Assembly: GCA_029844215.1 (NCBI GenBank)
Contig: CM056726.1
Coordinates: 37,007,001-37,071,000 of the forward strand
From: Przewalskia tangutica
Taxonomy: Eukaryota; Streptophyta; Magnoliopsida; Solanales; Solanaceae
Length of the DNA stretch: 64,000 nucleotides
Direction of reading: 5' to 3'
The notes under the pieces are model-generated. The model did not search any database. It was given only the letters and a program-made list of their open reading frames with translations, and was not told where the DNA came from. Shown piece after piece: positions 11,709 to 22,337 of the stretch; the first letter of the stretch is position 1; every line of letters begins with the position of its first letter. Position numbers and translations under genes: made by a program.

Positions 11709-11901
11709 TGTAAATGTGTATAGTAGTATAATAATATCCCTACCCATAATTAGAATATTGTGTAAATATAATTATTGTAAGACTAGGATTCCTCTTGTAT
11801 ATGAGACTAGGATTCCTCTTGTATATGGGATGAACATTGTACACTATATATATTTATATTAATGAGAAAGACTCTCTAAGGAAGATTAATATCATTTTAC
11901 A
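11709..11901 (+). repeat. 3' LTR of short copia, 193 bp
   Basis: Opens TGTAAATGTGTATAG after the G-rich purine tract and ends TTTTACA just before the AAAAC duplication. It contains two copies of GGATTCCTCTTGTATATG in tandem (11789 and 11810). Confidence 0.85.
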
Positions 11902-11906
11902 AAAAC

Positions 11907-12590
11907 TACTTTACATGCCAAGTAGCTTCCCATGTGTCTATTCAGAATTTAGATGTTCTGAGTACTCAATGTACATTTAGTTTAATTTGTACTTGTTATT
12001 CACACTTATATATGTGATACAAACCTCAAAATTTTGGGTTCTATCAAACTCGGTGAATTTGCTTTCAGATTAGTCACTTCTCATAGGAGGGTAAAATTTG
12101 AGAAAAGTACCAATTCCTAGAATTAGGAGCGTCAATGATATGATTGGGGCAGTTATTTTATAAAAAATTATATCATATCAATTTTCAGTTATTTTATTTT
12201 GTATAGCTAAAATTAGATTTTTTGAAATCGTCTCGTCATCTCGATTTCTCTTCAGTATCGGTGCGATTAGGTAAATTTTTTATATTTTCTTAAAACAATA
12301 TTGTAAAGTTCACTAGTAAAAATTAGAATGCACTACCATGTATTCTTGTGTAGGGCTTTGGCAAAAACTCTCTAGACAATTTTACTGTTTTATATGTGAT
12401 GAATCAACAAAATATGAAAGAAAACAAGAACCCATCCCACTATTTTACGGTAGTATCCAACAATGTTAAGCAAAGACAAATATATAATTTAAATCACACG
12501 GTGTTATATTGTGTATTAATGTTGTATCATGTTATATATGGTAGGTAGTAAAATAATAAATTAGGGATATATATGGGATGAGATTCATGA
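11907..12590. other. AT-rich spacer, no gene seen
   Basis: Low-complexity AT-rich DNA without a recognisable gene or transposon end. The right boundary is set where similarity to the Athila 3' region starts (about 12590). Confidence 0.5.
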
Positions 12591-12809
12591 GTTTGCACAA
12601 GCTTCTGGGCTCTCTGAACTTCTGCATTTCAGCCTTTTGACACTTAGTTCCCATTCCACCTGACATCAAAACATAAGACAAAATCCAAGACCGTGAGACT
12701 GTTCAAGATAAAATAAAACAAACTAAAAGAAGAATTGAAATAACATAATTAAAAACATTGGGATGCCTCCCAACAAGCGTTGTTTTTAACGTCTTTTAGT
12801 CGGACACAA

Positions 12810-13576
12810 TTAATCCTTACTAGTTCCCAGTGGATCCTTCTGCGAACTGCTTGCAACCCGCACAGTTATTGTTTCAGGTTTCACTTCAACTACAATAATT
12901 TTTCCAAGCAAGGGCCTCAGATTTAAGATTATCCCCCAATTACACAAGGCATGCTTGTCTTCTAGGCTCTCTATACTGTAGGGATCAGTGAAACTCCCTA
13001 CATCTCTCAACTTTTGGGGGTGCCTTTGAGGGTATGGACTTTCTTTTTGAGGGTCAGCAATGACATTTGATATTATCTTTTCTGCAATAGGGTGGTCTTC
13101 AGTGACCTCTTCTTTCTCTACACCAACTATCTCTCCAAATTCCTCAACAACTTATTGTGGTTCAGATTCCACCATCTGCTAACCACTCCCCGTAACTGGG
13201 TCACTCGGTGGACTTTCTTGAGGTGTAATGGTTACCATGTCCATCAGTTGCCCGATTTGTGGTTCCAAATTCAGAAACTATCCCATTTGAGTCTCCAAGT
13301 TCTGCAAAGAAGATCTTACTTCCACCATGAACTGAGTTTGGGCATTTGTGAGTTCCAACAATGCTTCTCTTAATTCATCCCGGTCCTCTGATGGGGCCTG
13401 ACTCTGTGGCTGCTGAAATTTCCCTTGAAGAGTCTGGGACTGGGTGAGCCTGAGTAAAGTTTCCTGCAGCTCATTTCGATTATCATGTGGAACCTGTGGG
13501 TTAAATGTTGTTGATAATACTGATGTTGTGGATAGTAATCGTAGTACTGTTGCCCCTGATAGTAGTAGTAGTTCAT
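12810..13576 (-). pseudogene. Gag-C-terminus-like ORF of the non-autonomous element
   Basis: The start at 13576 encodes a Tyr/Gln-rich run (YYYYQGQQYYDYYPQHQYYQQ), and after a frameshift come repeats of the type ELREALLELTNAQTQFM that resemble the segment following the Athila gag zinc finger (compare TRSSIKSLETHVG-like sequence at 15150-15220). The last part, 12810-13010, is open but unrecognised (FTDPYSIESLEDKHALCNWG). Stops at about 13180 and 13155 break it. No zinc finger, protease or RT is present. Confidence 0.5.
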
Positions 13577-13765
13577 GTTTATTTTATTTTTTTACTAACT
13601 TTACCTACAAAATAAGAAAAATAACAAAAGGTGATAAAAATATGCTCGCAGAACAAGTTAGAAACTTGTTACTGGAGCAACCAAATTAGAAATAAAATAA
13701 CATAATCAAATAAATACAAACCAAATTAGAAATAAAATCAGATAATTCGATATTGAAAGTACGTT

Positions 13766-13788
13766 AGTCCCCGGCAACGGCGTCAAAA
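13766..13788 (-). promoter_or_regulatory. Primer binding site of Athila type
   Basis: The minus strand reads GACGCCGTTGCCGGGGACT, close to the TGGCGCCGTTGCCGGGGA site seen in many Athila-like elements. It is a few bases inside the LTR end at 13792, which fixes the orientation of the element. Confidence 0.75.
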
Positions 13789-13791
13789 ACT

Positions 13792-15134
13792 TGTTAGCGA
13801 TATTTTGAATGCTCACGCAAGCATACGTATCGTTCACAAGTAATATAGTCTGGTAAGACCGAATATTGTCCTCAGAGACTGGTTCTCAAGTACCGATTAT
13901 CTAAGCTTTGGTTTCTATTTAGTGAACGTTAATTTGTTTGTATTTTTATCTAATAACTAAGGCTAAGTAATTGCAGAAAATAAACTAATTATGACAATAC
14001 TTTGGTTTAAATCAGTTATAAAGGAATTAGGGCTTCCAAACTCCTCAACTATCCACTTTATTCAATCCTTAATGCGACTAGAATGATTCTTCTTCTTCGT
14101 TAAGATAGCGGTTAACTAGACTGTCTTATATTCTGGTTAGGACATATAATCACTCAACCCCAGTGCAGAACCCTTCTATATTTCTATGATAGGATTTACC
14201 ACATAAGAAGAATAAGAACGGTAACCTATAATGCTACACAAGTATCGGGGTACTTTCGTCTGCGATTTTAACCTATATCTAGTCAATTATAGCATATTCA
14301 AATCTCTCCTTTCGGATTTTGATTCGAAATCATATAGGTTATGATAATTAGTGATCAATTAATTATCAAACATTCATACCAAATATTGACTAAATCTTAA
14401 TCAAGTGAAGAAGAAATCAAACTACTACATTAATTCATGAATAAAAGTTTCAAGCGATTCATAAGGAAAGCCCTAATAGAGTGTTTAGATCCTAGCCATA
14501 GTCACGCTAAGAACTAATACAGAATCCAACATGAACTGAATTAAAACAAAGAAGAAAAAATAACTTGAACTAGGTCTCCAATCTTGATGCCTCCAAGAGT
14601 TGTGTTGTGGAATATGTACAAGGATTCCCCGATAGCCTCCATAATATGTCCTAGGGTATAGGTTTTTATACTTATAAACTATATTGATTTGGACCCTTAT
14701 ACACATGTCCAATTTCGGCTCGGATCTGCAAAATTCTGCGTCGGCACCGCGGTCCTGCAGAATGGCACTGCAGTGCCGGAAGTCCTGTAGCCAACCTGAA
14801 CTCGCGGATCTTTTGGCACCGCGGTGCTGCATAATGGAACCGCGGTGCCTAAAGTACTGCAGCAAATATTTTCCGAAACCTTCTCCTTTTCTCGTCCGGA
14901 CTTCGTTTGATTTCTTCTATACTTTCAGGGACTTCTTAGACTTCATTTTTTGGCATTTTCTTGTGCAATTTACACCTCAATTAAGCTCATCTCATCTTCT
15001 TTTTGTCATTTCCATTTTGGACCGATGTGACTCAAAAGAAAGAAAATGACCATAATATTATACTACACACAAACGAAATGAGTAAAATACTAACTAAAAA
15101 TGACTCAAAATGTGTATACAAAATACGCCTAACA
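13792..15134 (-). repeat. Athila-related 5' LTR, 1343 bp
   Basis: The ends are inverted repeats: TGTTAG at 13792 and CTAACA at 15134. A homologous LTR forms the solo copy at 39087-54505. It carries two GC-rich hairpin units at 14742-14778 and 14813-14849, about 71 bp apart. Confidence 0.85.
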
Positions 15135-15199
15135 CCCACATGTGTTTCCAAACTCTTGATGGATGACCTAGTCTCGGTCATGAACTGGGTGGTCTCCTT

Positions 15200-16378
15200 C
15201 ATGAATTGAGTTTGGGAGTTGTTGTATTATGTCTGGGATTTAGCCAAGGTCATCAGTGCTCCTCTTATTTCTCTTATTTCATCTGACTTCTCTTGTGGGT
15301 CTGGTGGGCTAAACTGTTGTGAGGACGATGCCTGAAATTTTGGTTGTTGCCCTTGTTCATTCTTCCATGAAAAATTTGTGTGATTTCTCCAGCCCGGATT
15401 ATATGTGTTGGTGAATGGATTGTTGTAGGACCTCTGAAAATTCTCCACTGCCTGAACCTGCTCTATGGGCACATTATTTGGGTCCAATGTTGTACATCTA
15501 TCAAAAGTATGGGGACCCCCACAAATTTCACATCTCAATGGTGTCTGAACCACTTTAACTGACATGGTACTCTGTTGCATCTGCTTTGTCAAAGTAGCTC
15601 CATGCGCAGTCAATGCAGTGATAGCATCTAGATCATGAATCCCATCCATCTTTCTACTGTTCATTACTCTCTCATCGGGCCCCTGATGGTTGTTTGTGGC
15701 CATATCCTCTAGCAAATCATGTTCCTCATTGGCACTCTTTCTCATGAACATATCTCCTGCTGCAGCATCAATAATGATACGAGTTGTACCACACAGTCCA
15801 TTGTAAAATATGTGGACTAGCATCCACTTCTCAATCCCATGATGTGGGCACTTTCTCTGCAAGTATTTAAACCGCTCCCATGCATCATATAGTGATTCTC
15901 CCTCCAGCTGATAAAAGTTATTCAACTCACCTATGAGCTTCGCTGCCTTAGCTGGGGGAAAGAACTTGGCAAGAAACTTCTGGGCTAAGTCTTGCCATGT
16001 AGTGATGGAGTTCGCCTGTAATGAGTTCAGTCAGCACTTTGCTCTATCCCTGAGTGAGAATAGGAAAAGTCTCAACCGAATGACGTCATCAGTAACACCA
16101 TTGTATTTGAAAATTGCACACAGCTCCAGGAAATTTTCTAGATGCAAGTGAGGATCTTCAGACGGTAATCCCCCAAACTGAATTGAGCTTTGAACCATGT
16201 GCAATATGGCTGGTTTGATTTCAAAATTGTTGGCTTCAACAGCTAAAAGTCTGATGCAAGTCTGTACCCTTGTAATGGTTGGCATCACATAGTCCCCCAA
16301 GCTTCTTTATGGAGGGACTTGTTTTAAGATAGGCGGTAACTCATCATTCCCCAAATTATTGTTTCGCTGATCTCCCAT
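15200..16378 (-). pseudogene. Athila-lineage gag
   Basis: The start codon at 16376-16378 begins MGDQRNNNLGNDELPP; a TAA interrupts the frame about 24 codons in. 16031-16300 holds the N-terminal gag (FGGLPSEDPHLHLENFLELC, typical of Athila gag), and 15227-15925 the remainder (FYQLEGESLYDAWERFKYL, then a CEICGGPHTFDRC zinc finger). The frame is cut at 15227 by a stop, and the rest of the C-terminus runs to the LTR inserted at 15134. The element's own pol does not follow it. Confidence 0.85.
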
Positions 16379-16379
16379 T

Positions 16380-16476
16380 GTTAACACGACACATATTTGT
16401 ACAAAAATGGGCAAAAGACTAACTAAAAATAACTCAAAAGGTGTATATAAAATACACCGATCAAACACCCCCAAAA
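16380..16476 (-). repeat. Athila LTR stub (88 bp) and polypurine tract
   Basis: On the minus strand TTTTGGGGG (16468-16476) is followed by TGTTTGATCGGTGTATTTTA at 16467, which resembles the start of the 13792-15134 LTR (TGTTAGGCGTATTTTGTATA). Only 88 bp remain before the gag start. This is the junction between the 3' end of one Athila copy and the gag of another, with most of the LTR lost. Confidence 0.6.
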
Positions 16477-18100
16477 TTAACCTTTGCTCGCCCTCGAGTA
16501 AATATCAAAAATAGAAACAAAGACACGAAAGAAACGAATATAAAATGACTCAAAGACATTGATCAATTTGCTGCATCATTGTTACTTAGAAAAGCATGAA
16601 GGTTAGTAGAACAATATGCAGGAACATATAGCATGGATATTTAGCATTCTAAACACATCAAGTCAGATATTCCGCAAATTCAATTTAATCATGATCAATG
16701 GAAGTAAAAATACATAACTATGCATGTTAATTTCAAAATCCTATGGCCTGTTCACTTGTTGTTCTCCACTAATCATGGATGCACACATTAGAGATCTTCA
16801 GGGCTTTTTAGGGTTGTAATGTAGGCTTAGGCAGAGGTAGGTAAAAATAGGCAATTAGGCTCAACTTACGTACCATAAGCTCTTTTTTCTTTCGATTCTT
16901 CCCTTTTCTTTTGATTATCTTTTTCACCTCATACCTATCTTTCTCCTCTTTTGTTTTGAGAGAACGAGGTGTATGATGAATAGCAGGCACCCCCAAACTT
17001 AGGCTTTTGCCTATTTATTATTACTTTTTCATTGGGGTGCATCAAAATTGTTCACTCTCTTTTGTCTCTTTTTCAACACTTTATATTCCAACCATATCAA
17101 TTTTTCCACTTATGGTACAAATATGGAATTCTATGGTGTCAAAGAAAAATCTTATTTTTAGGCTCAAAGGGGCTGACTGGGGATACAATTTTAATGTCAG
17201 GGATAGGTAAAAATGGTAAGAAATGGCTAACAAATAAATGTCTGAGTCTCCCTAACATGTATATCCTAACTATTTCTCCTTAAATAGCAAGCAAGCAGAC
17301 ACATAGGTTTAATCACTAACAATGCATAAATCAAGCAGATACCCCAAATAGTTTGACTTCATGAATATTTGGCATATCTAACCTAAGTGTCCATATGGTT
17401 GCTTCTAATTCCATTACATTATTCAACTTTACTTCACTAGGAGTTTCAAGAAACTACATCATGCATGATCTTAAAAAAAATTAGACTCAAATAAACATAG
17501 AAAATAACACAAAAAGACTCAAAAACACATAAAAAATAACTAAGAACTCCCACCCAAACTTAAATCACACATTGTCCCTAATGTGTGCAAGACTCAAAAA
17601 TAAAAGAAAGACGGGACAACTTACAGACTTGGTTTAAAATGGTGGCGGTGGCGGCGGATAATGCATGACAGATAACGTCAGAAATCCCGTCAGAATGGAA
17701 GATGGAAATCGTTTCTAGGGCTCTTTATTTTCCAGATTTTTTTTCGTCGCGGCGCCACGGCCCTGAGATCGGGGCCGTGGCGCCCAAACATCTGCGACTC
17801 TCTGAACTTTCGGCACTGTGGCGCTCTGATTTAGCGCCGCGGCGCCCAACTTCCTGCGTCTTTCTGCATTCTCGGCGCCATGGCCCTCTGCTGGGCGCCG
17901 TGGCGCCGAGCCAATTTTCTCCTCTCTCACGTTTTTCATCCTCCACTTTTTAGCCCTGTACCTGTCATCACAACATGTAAACAATACCTTCCGTGAGACT
18001 GTTCTAACTAAAACTAAAGTGCATAAATTTAAAAAAACCTTGGGTTACCTCCCAAGTAGCGCTGTCTTTAACGTCTTTTAGCCGGATGCAGGTGCTCTAT
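16477..18100 (-). other. Athila 3' non-coding region
   Basis: This is the stretch between the integrase stop and the purine tract. It contains the post-pol block near 18040-18070 (CTTGGGAGG-type) shared with 12770-12800, simple AT-rich sequence, two separated G-tract/CCCC-containing blocks around 16990 and 17550, and the hairpin module at 17751-17908. No env-like ORF is visible. Short frames here look fortuitous. Confidence 0.6.
17751..17908. repeat. GC-rich triple hairpin module
   Basis: There are three hairpins about 60-62 bp apart. The first pairs 17751-17763 (GGCGCCACGGCCC) perfectly with 17772-17784 over 13 bp. The others span about 17811-17846 and 17873-17908. They are joined by linkers containing CTCTCTGAACTTTCGGC or similar. 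The open frames across it on both strands are by-products of the GC-rich palindromes. Confidence 0.85.
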
Positions 18101-19478
18101 TCATTTTGGACTGAGATGGGTCACTAGGCTCATGTATTCCATTTCATTGATCAAATAGGGTTTCAACCTCTGTCCGTTTACCTTGAAAGGGGATCCCTCT
18201 CTCCCTCTCACTTCAACTGCACCATAGGGGAATGCTCTTACAACAAGATACTCACCGACTAACGCGATTTGAGCTTGCACGGGAACAAATTTCAACCTTG
18301 AGTTGAATAAAAGCACTTGTTGTCCTTCTTGGAAGTCTTTTGGGATAAACATCTTATCATGCCATACTTTAGTTCGTTCCTTGTAGATCTTTGCATTCTC
18401 ATAGGCATTGTATCTGAATTCATCCAACTCGCTCAGCTGTAGCAACCTCTTCTGCCCTGCTGCCTTGGCATCCATGTTCAGCTTCTTCATTGCCCAATAA
18501 GCCATGTGTTCCAACTCTACTGGCAGATGACATGCTTTACCAAAAACTAACTTATATGGTGACATTCCAATGGGGGTTTTGGATGCTGTTCTGTATGCCA
18601 TAGTGTGTCATCCAATTTAATAGACCAATCCTTCCTTGAGCCATTCACCGTCTTTTCCAATATGCTCTTCACTTCCCTGTTTGAAACTTCTGTTTGCCCA
18701 TTCGCTTGAGGGTGATAGGGCAATGTGGTGCGGTGGTAGACTCCATATCGGGAAAGCAGTGTATCAAGCTGCTTGTTTCAAAAGTGGCTTCCTTCATCAC
18801 TGATGATGGCCCTAGGAGTACCAAACCTTGTGAATATATTCTTTTGGAGGAACCTTTGGACAGTCTTACTGTCATTTTCTTTAGTGGCTACCGCTTCTAC
18901 CCATTTGGACACATAATCCACTGCAAGAAAAATGTACTGATTCCCAAAGGACGACGGGAATGGACCCATGAAGTCGATCCCCCATACATCAAATAGTTCC
19001 ACCTCCAAGATCCCATTCGATGGCATTTCATTTCGTCTCGATATGTTCCCTGTTCTTTGACAACGATCACAACTCTTCACAAAGGTGTGGGCATCCTTGA
19101 AAAGGGTTGGCCAATAGAATCCACTTTGCGATTTTCAAGAATCGTTCTTGATGCCCCAAAATGTCCACCACATTGTAAGGTGTGACAATGGGTGAGAATC
19201 TGGTGCATCTCATCCTCTGGTATACATCGCCTGATGACTTGGTCGGTGCAATGTTTGTATAACATTGGATCCTCCCAATAGTAATGTTTTACTTCATAGT
19301 AGAACCTCTTCACTTGTTGTCTTGTCAATCCTGGGGGTACTACCTTAGCTGTGAGAAAATTAACAAAATCAGCGTACCAAGGTAACTTAAAGACAACACT
19401 TACTTGAAACAATTGCTCATCTGGGAAGTGATCATTTATCTGCACATCCTTGTTGTTCTGGCTTTCTATGTTTTCCAA
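18101..19478 (-). pseudogene. Athila integrase
   Basis: Four frames in order give an Athila-type integrase. 19077-19478 has the spacer and the start of the H2C2 zinc finger (HCHTLQCGGHFGASRT). 18778-19080 has CDRCQRTGNISRRNEMP, then DFMGPFPSSFGNQYIFLAVD with the first catalytic Asp, and IISDEGSHF with the second Asp. 18669-18875 is a shifted piece around the Glu region. 18101-18601 has TPIGMSPYKLVFGKACHLP and the C-terminal FNSRLKFVP..GEYLVV domain. The catalytic motifs survive but frameshifts break the protein. Confidence 0.85.
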
Positions 19479-19895
19479 ATTTCGATGTGGTCAAGAATCG
19501 AGTTTTCTGTCCCCTTCTTGTCACGGATCTCCATGTCAAATTCTTGTAATAGCAGAACCCATTGGATAAGGCGAGGTTTTGCATCCTTCTTTGTCATTAA
19601 GTACTTTATGGCGGAGTGGTCAGTGTATACTATCACCTTATTCCTAATTAAGTATGGCCTGAATTTCTCGAATGCATATACTATTGCTAGCAGTTCTTTC
19701 TCTGTAGTGGCATAATTCAACTATGCATCATTAAGAGTTTTACTAGCATAGTAAATTGATCTGAATACCTTATCAACCCTCTGCCCAAGCACTGCTCCAA
19801 CTGCATAATCACTTGCATCACACATTAGTTCAAATGGGAGCTCCCAGTTTGGTGCATTGACTAGATAAGCCTCTCCTTGAGTGTCTGAAAAGAGG
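19466..19895 (-). pseudogene. Athila RNase H
   Basis: 19466-19720 encodes MNYATTEKELLAIVYAFEKF (catalytic Glu in TEKELLA), then VYTDHSAIKYLM (catalytic Asp) and DHIEIW, typical of Ty3/gypsy RNase H. The upstream first-Asp segment is present in decayed form around 19800. A frameshift separates it from RT. Confidence 0.85.
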
Positions 19896-21102
19896 TCATG
19901 TATTCCTTATTGAATTCAAAAGCAACCCAGTCATTAGCAAGGTGGAAAGAGGTTTTGAAACTTTTGAGAAGTCCTTGATGAATCTTCTATAAAAACCGGC
20001 ATGCCCAAGGAAACTTCTGACCCCTTTTGTTGATACTGGAGGTGGTAAATTTTCGATTACTAAAATCTTTGCTTTGTCCACCTCAATACCTTGGTTGGAT
20101 ATTTTGTGTCCAAGGACAATCCCCTCTTTTACCATGAAGTGACACTTCTCCCAATTCAACACAAGGTTGGACTCCTCACACCGTTTCAACACTGCTTCCA
20201 AGTGCCTCAAACACTCGTCGAACGAGGACCCAAAGACCGAGAAATCATCCATGAAAATCTCTATAGTCCTCTCCACCATATCAGAGAAAATCGCCATCAT
20301 ACACCTCTGAAAGGTCGCAGGTGCATTGCAAAGCCCAAATGGCATCCTTCTGAATGCAAACGTACCAAAGGGGCAGGTGAATGTTGTATTTTCCTGATCT
20401 TCTGGTGCTATGGCAATCTGATGATACCCTGAGTACCCATCCAAAAAGCAGTAGTAATTGTGCCCTGCAAGTCTATCCAACATCTGATCTAGAAATGGTA
20501 ACGGGAAGTGGTCTTTTCTGGTTGCCTTGTTCAACTTGCGATAGTCAATGCAAATTCTCCACCCAGTAACTGTTCTAGATGGAATGAGCTCATTCCTTTC
20601 GTTGGTCACTACTGTCATACCACCCTTTTTGGGCACCACTTGCACCGGACTCACCCATGCACTGTCAGAGATAGGATAAATTATCCCAGCATCAAGCCAT
20701 TTCATGATTTCTTTTCTGACTACCTCCTTCATGTTTGGATTCAGTCTCTTCTGTGCCTCAATAGAGGGTCTGCTCTCCTCATCTAGACGGATCTTATGCA
20801 TCAATGTTGACGGACTTATCCCCCTTATGTCTACTAATGTCCACCCAATGGCACGTTTGTGAGCCCTCAATACTCTCAGCAGCTTCTCAACCTCTACTGC
20901 GGATAGATGACATGAGATGATCACTGGTAAGGATTGATTCTCACCTAGATATCGTTACTGCAAATGATCTGGTAGAGTCTTCAACTCTAACTCTGGAGCT
21001 TTTTCTGTGGATGGTATTGATCTCTCTGGCATCTGCCCAAGCTCCTCATATCTCTTATTATCACACTGCTCATAAGAATTCATCCAATTTGCATACTCCA
21101 TC
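19896..21102 (-). pseudogene. Athila reverse transcriptase
   Basis: The 342-codon frame 19896-20924 contains the RT domain: WVSPVQVVPKKGGMTVV, WRICIDYRKLNKATRKDHFP, FLDGYSGYHQI, CNAPATFQRCMMAIF, and IFMDDFSVFGSSFDECL with the catalytic FMDD at 20244-20255; FMDD with FSVFG is an Athila hallmark. Upstream, 20955-21102 carries the RT linker (APELELKTLPDHLQ), split off by a stop. At 21102 the sequence switches abruptly to a copia RT in the opposite orientation. This is the best preserved pol frame in the window. Confidence 0.9.
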
Positions 21103-21780
21103 AAAACTGCATTCCTCAATGGTAATATAATTAACGAAGTGTATATGAAACAACCCGAGGGTTTTTCATCCGAGTCCATACCAAATGTTGTGTGCAAGCT
21201 GCAGAAGTCCATTTATGGGCTTAAGCAAGCCTTTGGGAGTTGGAATATTTGTTTTGACAAGGCTACCAAGTCATTTGATTTCGTTAGAAGCAAAGAAGAT
21301 CCTTGTGTTTATAAAAAACGCAAAGATGAGGGTATTGTCTTCATTGTTATATATATGTTGATGACATATTGATAATGAGAGAAAATAAGATTCTCATGCA
21401 GTCAGTTAAGGAATGGTTGTTCAATATCTTCATGATGAAGGACTTATGTGAAGCCTGCTACATTCTGGGAATTAGGATCTATAGAGATAGACCTAATATA
21501 TTGTTGGGGCTGTCACAGTCGGTATACATAGACAAAGTGCTTAGACGTTTTTCTATGGAGAATTGCAAGAAATGAGGTCTTCCAATGGGTCAAGGCATCA
21601 AGTTATCTAAGAAGGATTGCTCTTCTAGTGTTGTAGAACTTGAGCGCATGAAGAGGATCTCATATGCTTCGGTTATACGATCAATCATGTATGTCATGAC
21701 TTGTACTAGACCAGATGTGGCTTTTGCACTTAGTATGACTTGCAAGTTCCAGCAGAATCCTGGTGATGAACACTGAAAGA
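21103..21780 (+). pseudogene. A3 reverse transcriptase, C-terminal part
   Basis: KTAFLNG is followed by VYMKQPEGF, CKLQKSIYGLKQ, then YVDD at 21354-21365, where the frame shifts. 21369-21575 continues with MKDLCEACYILGIRIYRDR, and 21585-21776 with RISYASVIRSIMYVMTCTRPDV. Two further frameshifts or stops occur near 21575 and 21776. Typical copia RT order, inactive. Confidence 0.85.
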
Positions 21781-22266
21781 CAGTCAAAAGTATTTTTAAG
21801 TATCTCAGACGTACTAAAGATTACTTCTTGGTCGTGAGAAGTTAGTTGTTACTGGATACATTGATGCTAGCTTCCAGACAGATGTTGACGACTTCAAATT
21901 TCAGTCTGGTAGACGTTCTTTTCCAATGGTGGAGCAGTGAGTTGGAAGAGTTCCAAACAAGCTACAACTGCTGATTCGACTACTGAAGCAGAGTACATTA
22001 CTGGATCGGAAGCTGGTAAAGAGACTGTCGCGATTTCTGAGTTTCTAAAGGAACTAGAGGTTGTTCCCAGTGCTAGTTGTCCAATAACCATTTATTGTGA
22101 CAACACTGGTGCAATTGCACATGTAAAGGAAACAAGATCAACAAATAGAAACGAACATGTACCAAGGAAGTACCACATACTCAGAGAGATGGTGGAGACT
22201 GAATATATTATATTAGATTATGTTCCCACAGACAATAATCAAGCAGACCCATTTACTAAACCATAA
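21781..22266 (+). pseudogene. A3 RNase H
   Basis: 21937-22266 encodes SWKSSKQATTADSTTEAEYI (catalytic Glu), IYCDNTGAIAHV (catalytic Asp), and a C-terminus DNNQADPFTKP that is the usual end of a copia polyprotein. The preceding 150 bp are the decayed start of the domain. Confidence 0.85.
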
Positions 22267-22337
22267 AGTTTAGTTAAGCATAATGGTCATTTTGAGAACA
22301 TGGGTATTATATATGTTGGTGATTGGCTCTAGGCCAA

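Larger units (their letters stand above)
9834..11901 (+). mobile_element. Short Ty1/copia element (Ale/Retrofit-like), internally deleted
   Basis: The element is bounded by the exact 5-bp direct repeat AAAAC (9829-9833 and 11902-11906). It has a 193-bp 3' LTR and a shortened 5' LTR. Only the RT to RNase H part of pol remains; primer site, gag, protease and integrase are gone. Short LTRs and RT/RNase H segments such as GALQYLTFTRPDIAY suggest the Ale/Retrofit lineage, which is inference. Confidence 0.85.
12590..15134 (-). mobile_element. Non-autonomous Athila-related element, 5' LTR side, 3' end truncated
   Basis: In minus orientation there is a 1343-bp 5' LTR, a primer site for a non-Met tRNA, one short decayed ORF, and a stretch (about 12600-12800) homologous to the post-pol region of the Athila copy at 17980-18100 (shared AAAAGACGTTAA and CTTGGGAGG-like blocks). 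There is no room for RT or integrase, so the copy is a deletion derivative or a non-autonomous family. It interrupts the gag C-terminus of the neighbouring Athila copy at 15134. The 3' LTR was not found. Confidence 0.65.

Noticed and set aside
17702..17984. Overlapping open frames on both strands, Arg/Ala/Pro-rich
   Set aside because: Produced by the GC palindromes of the hairpin module.
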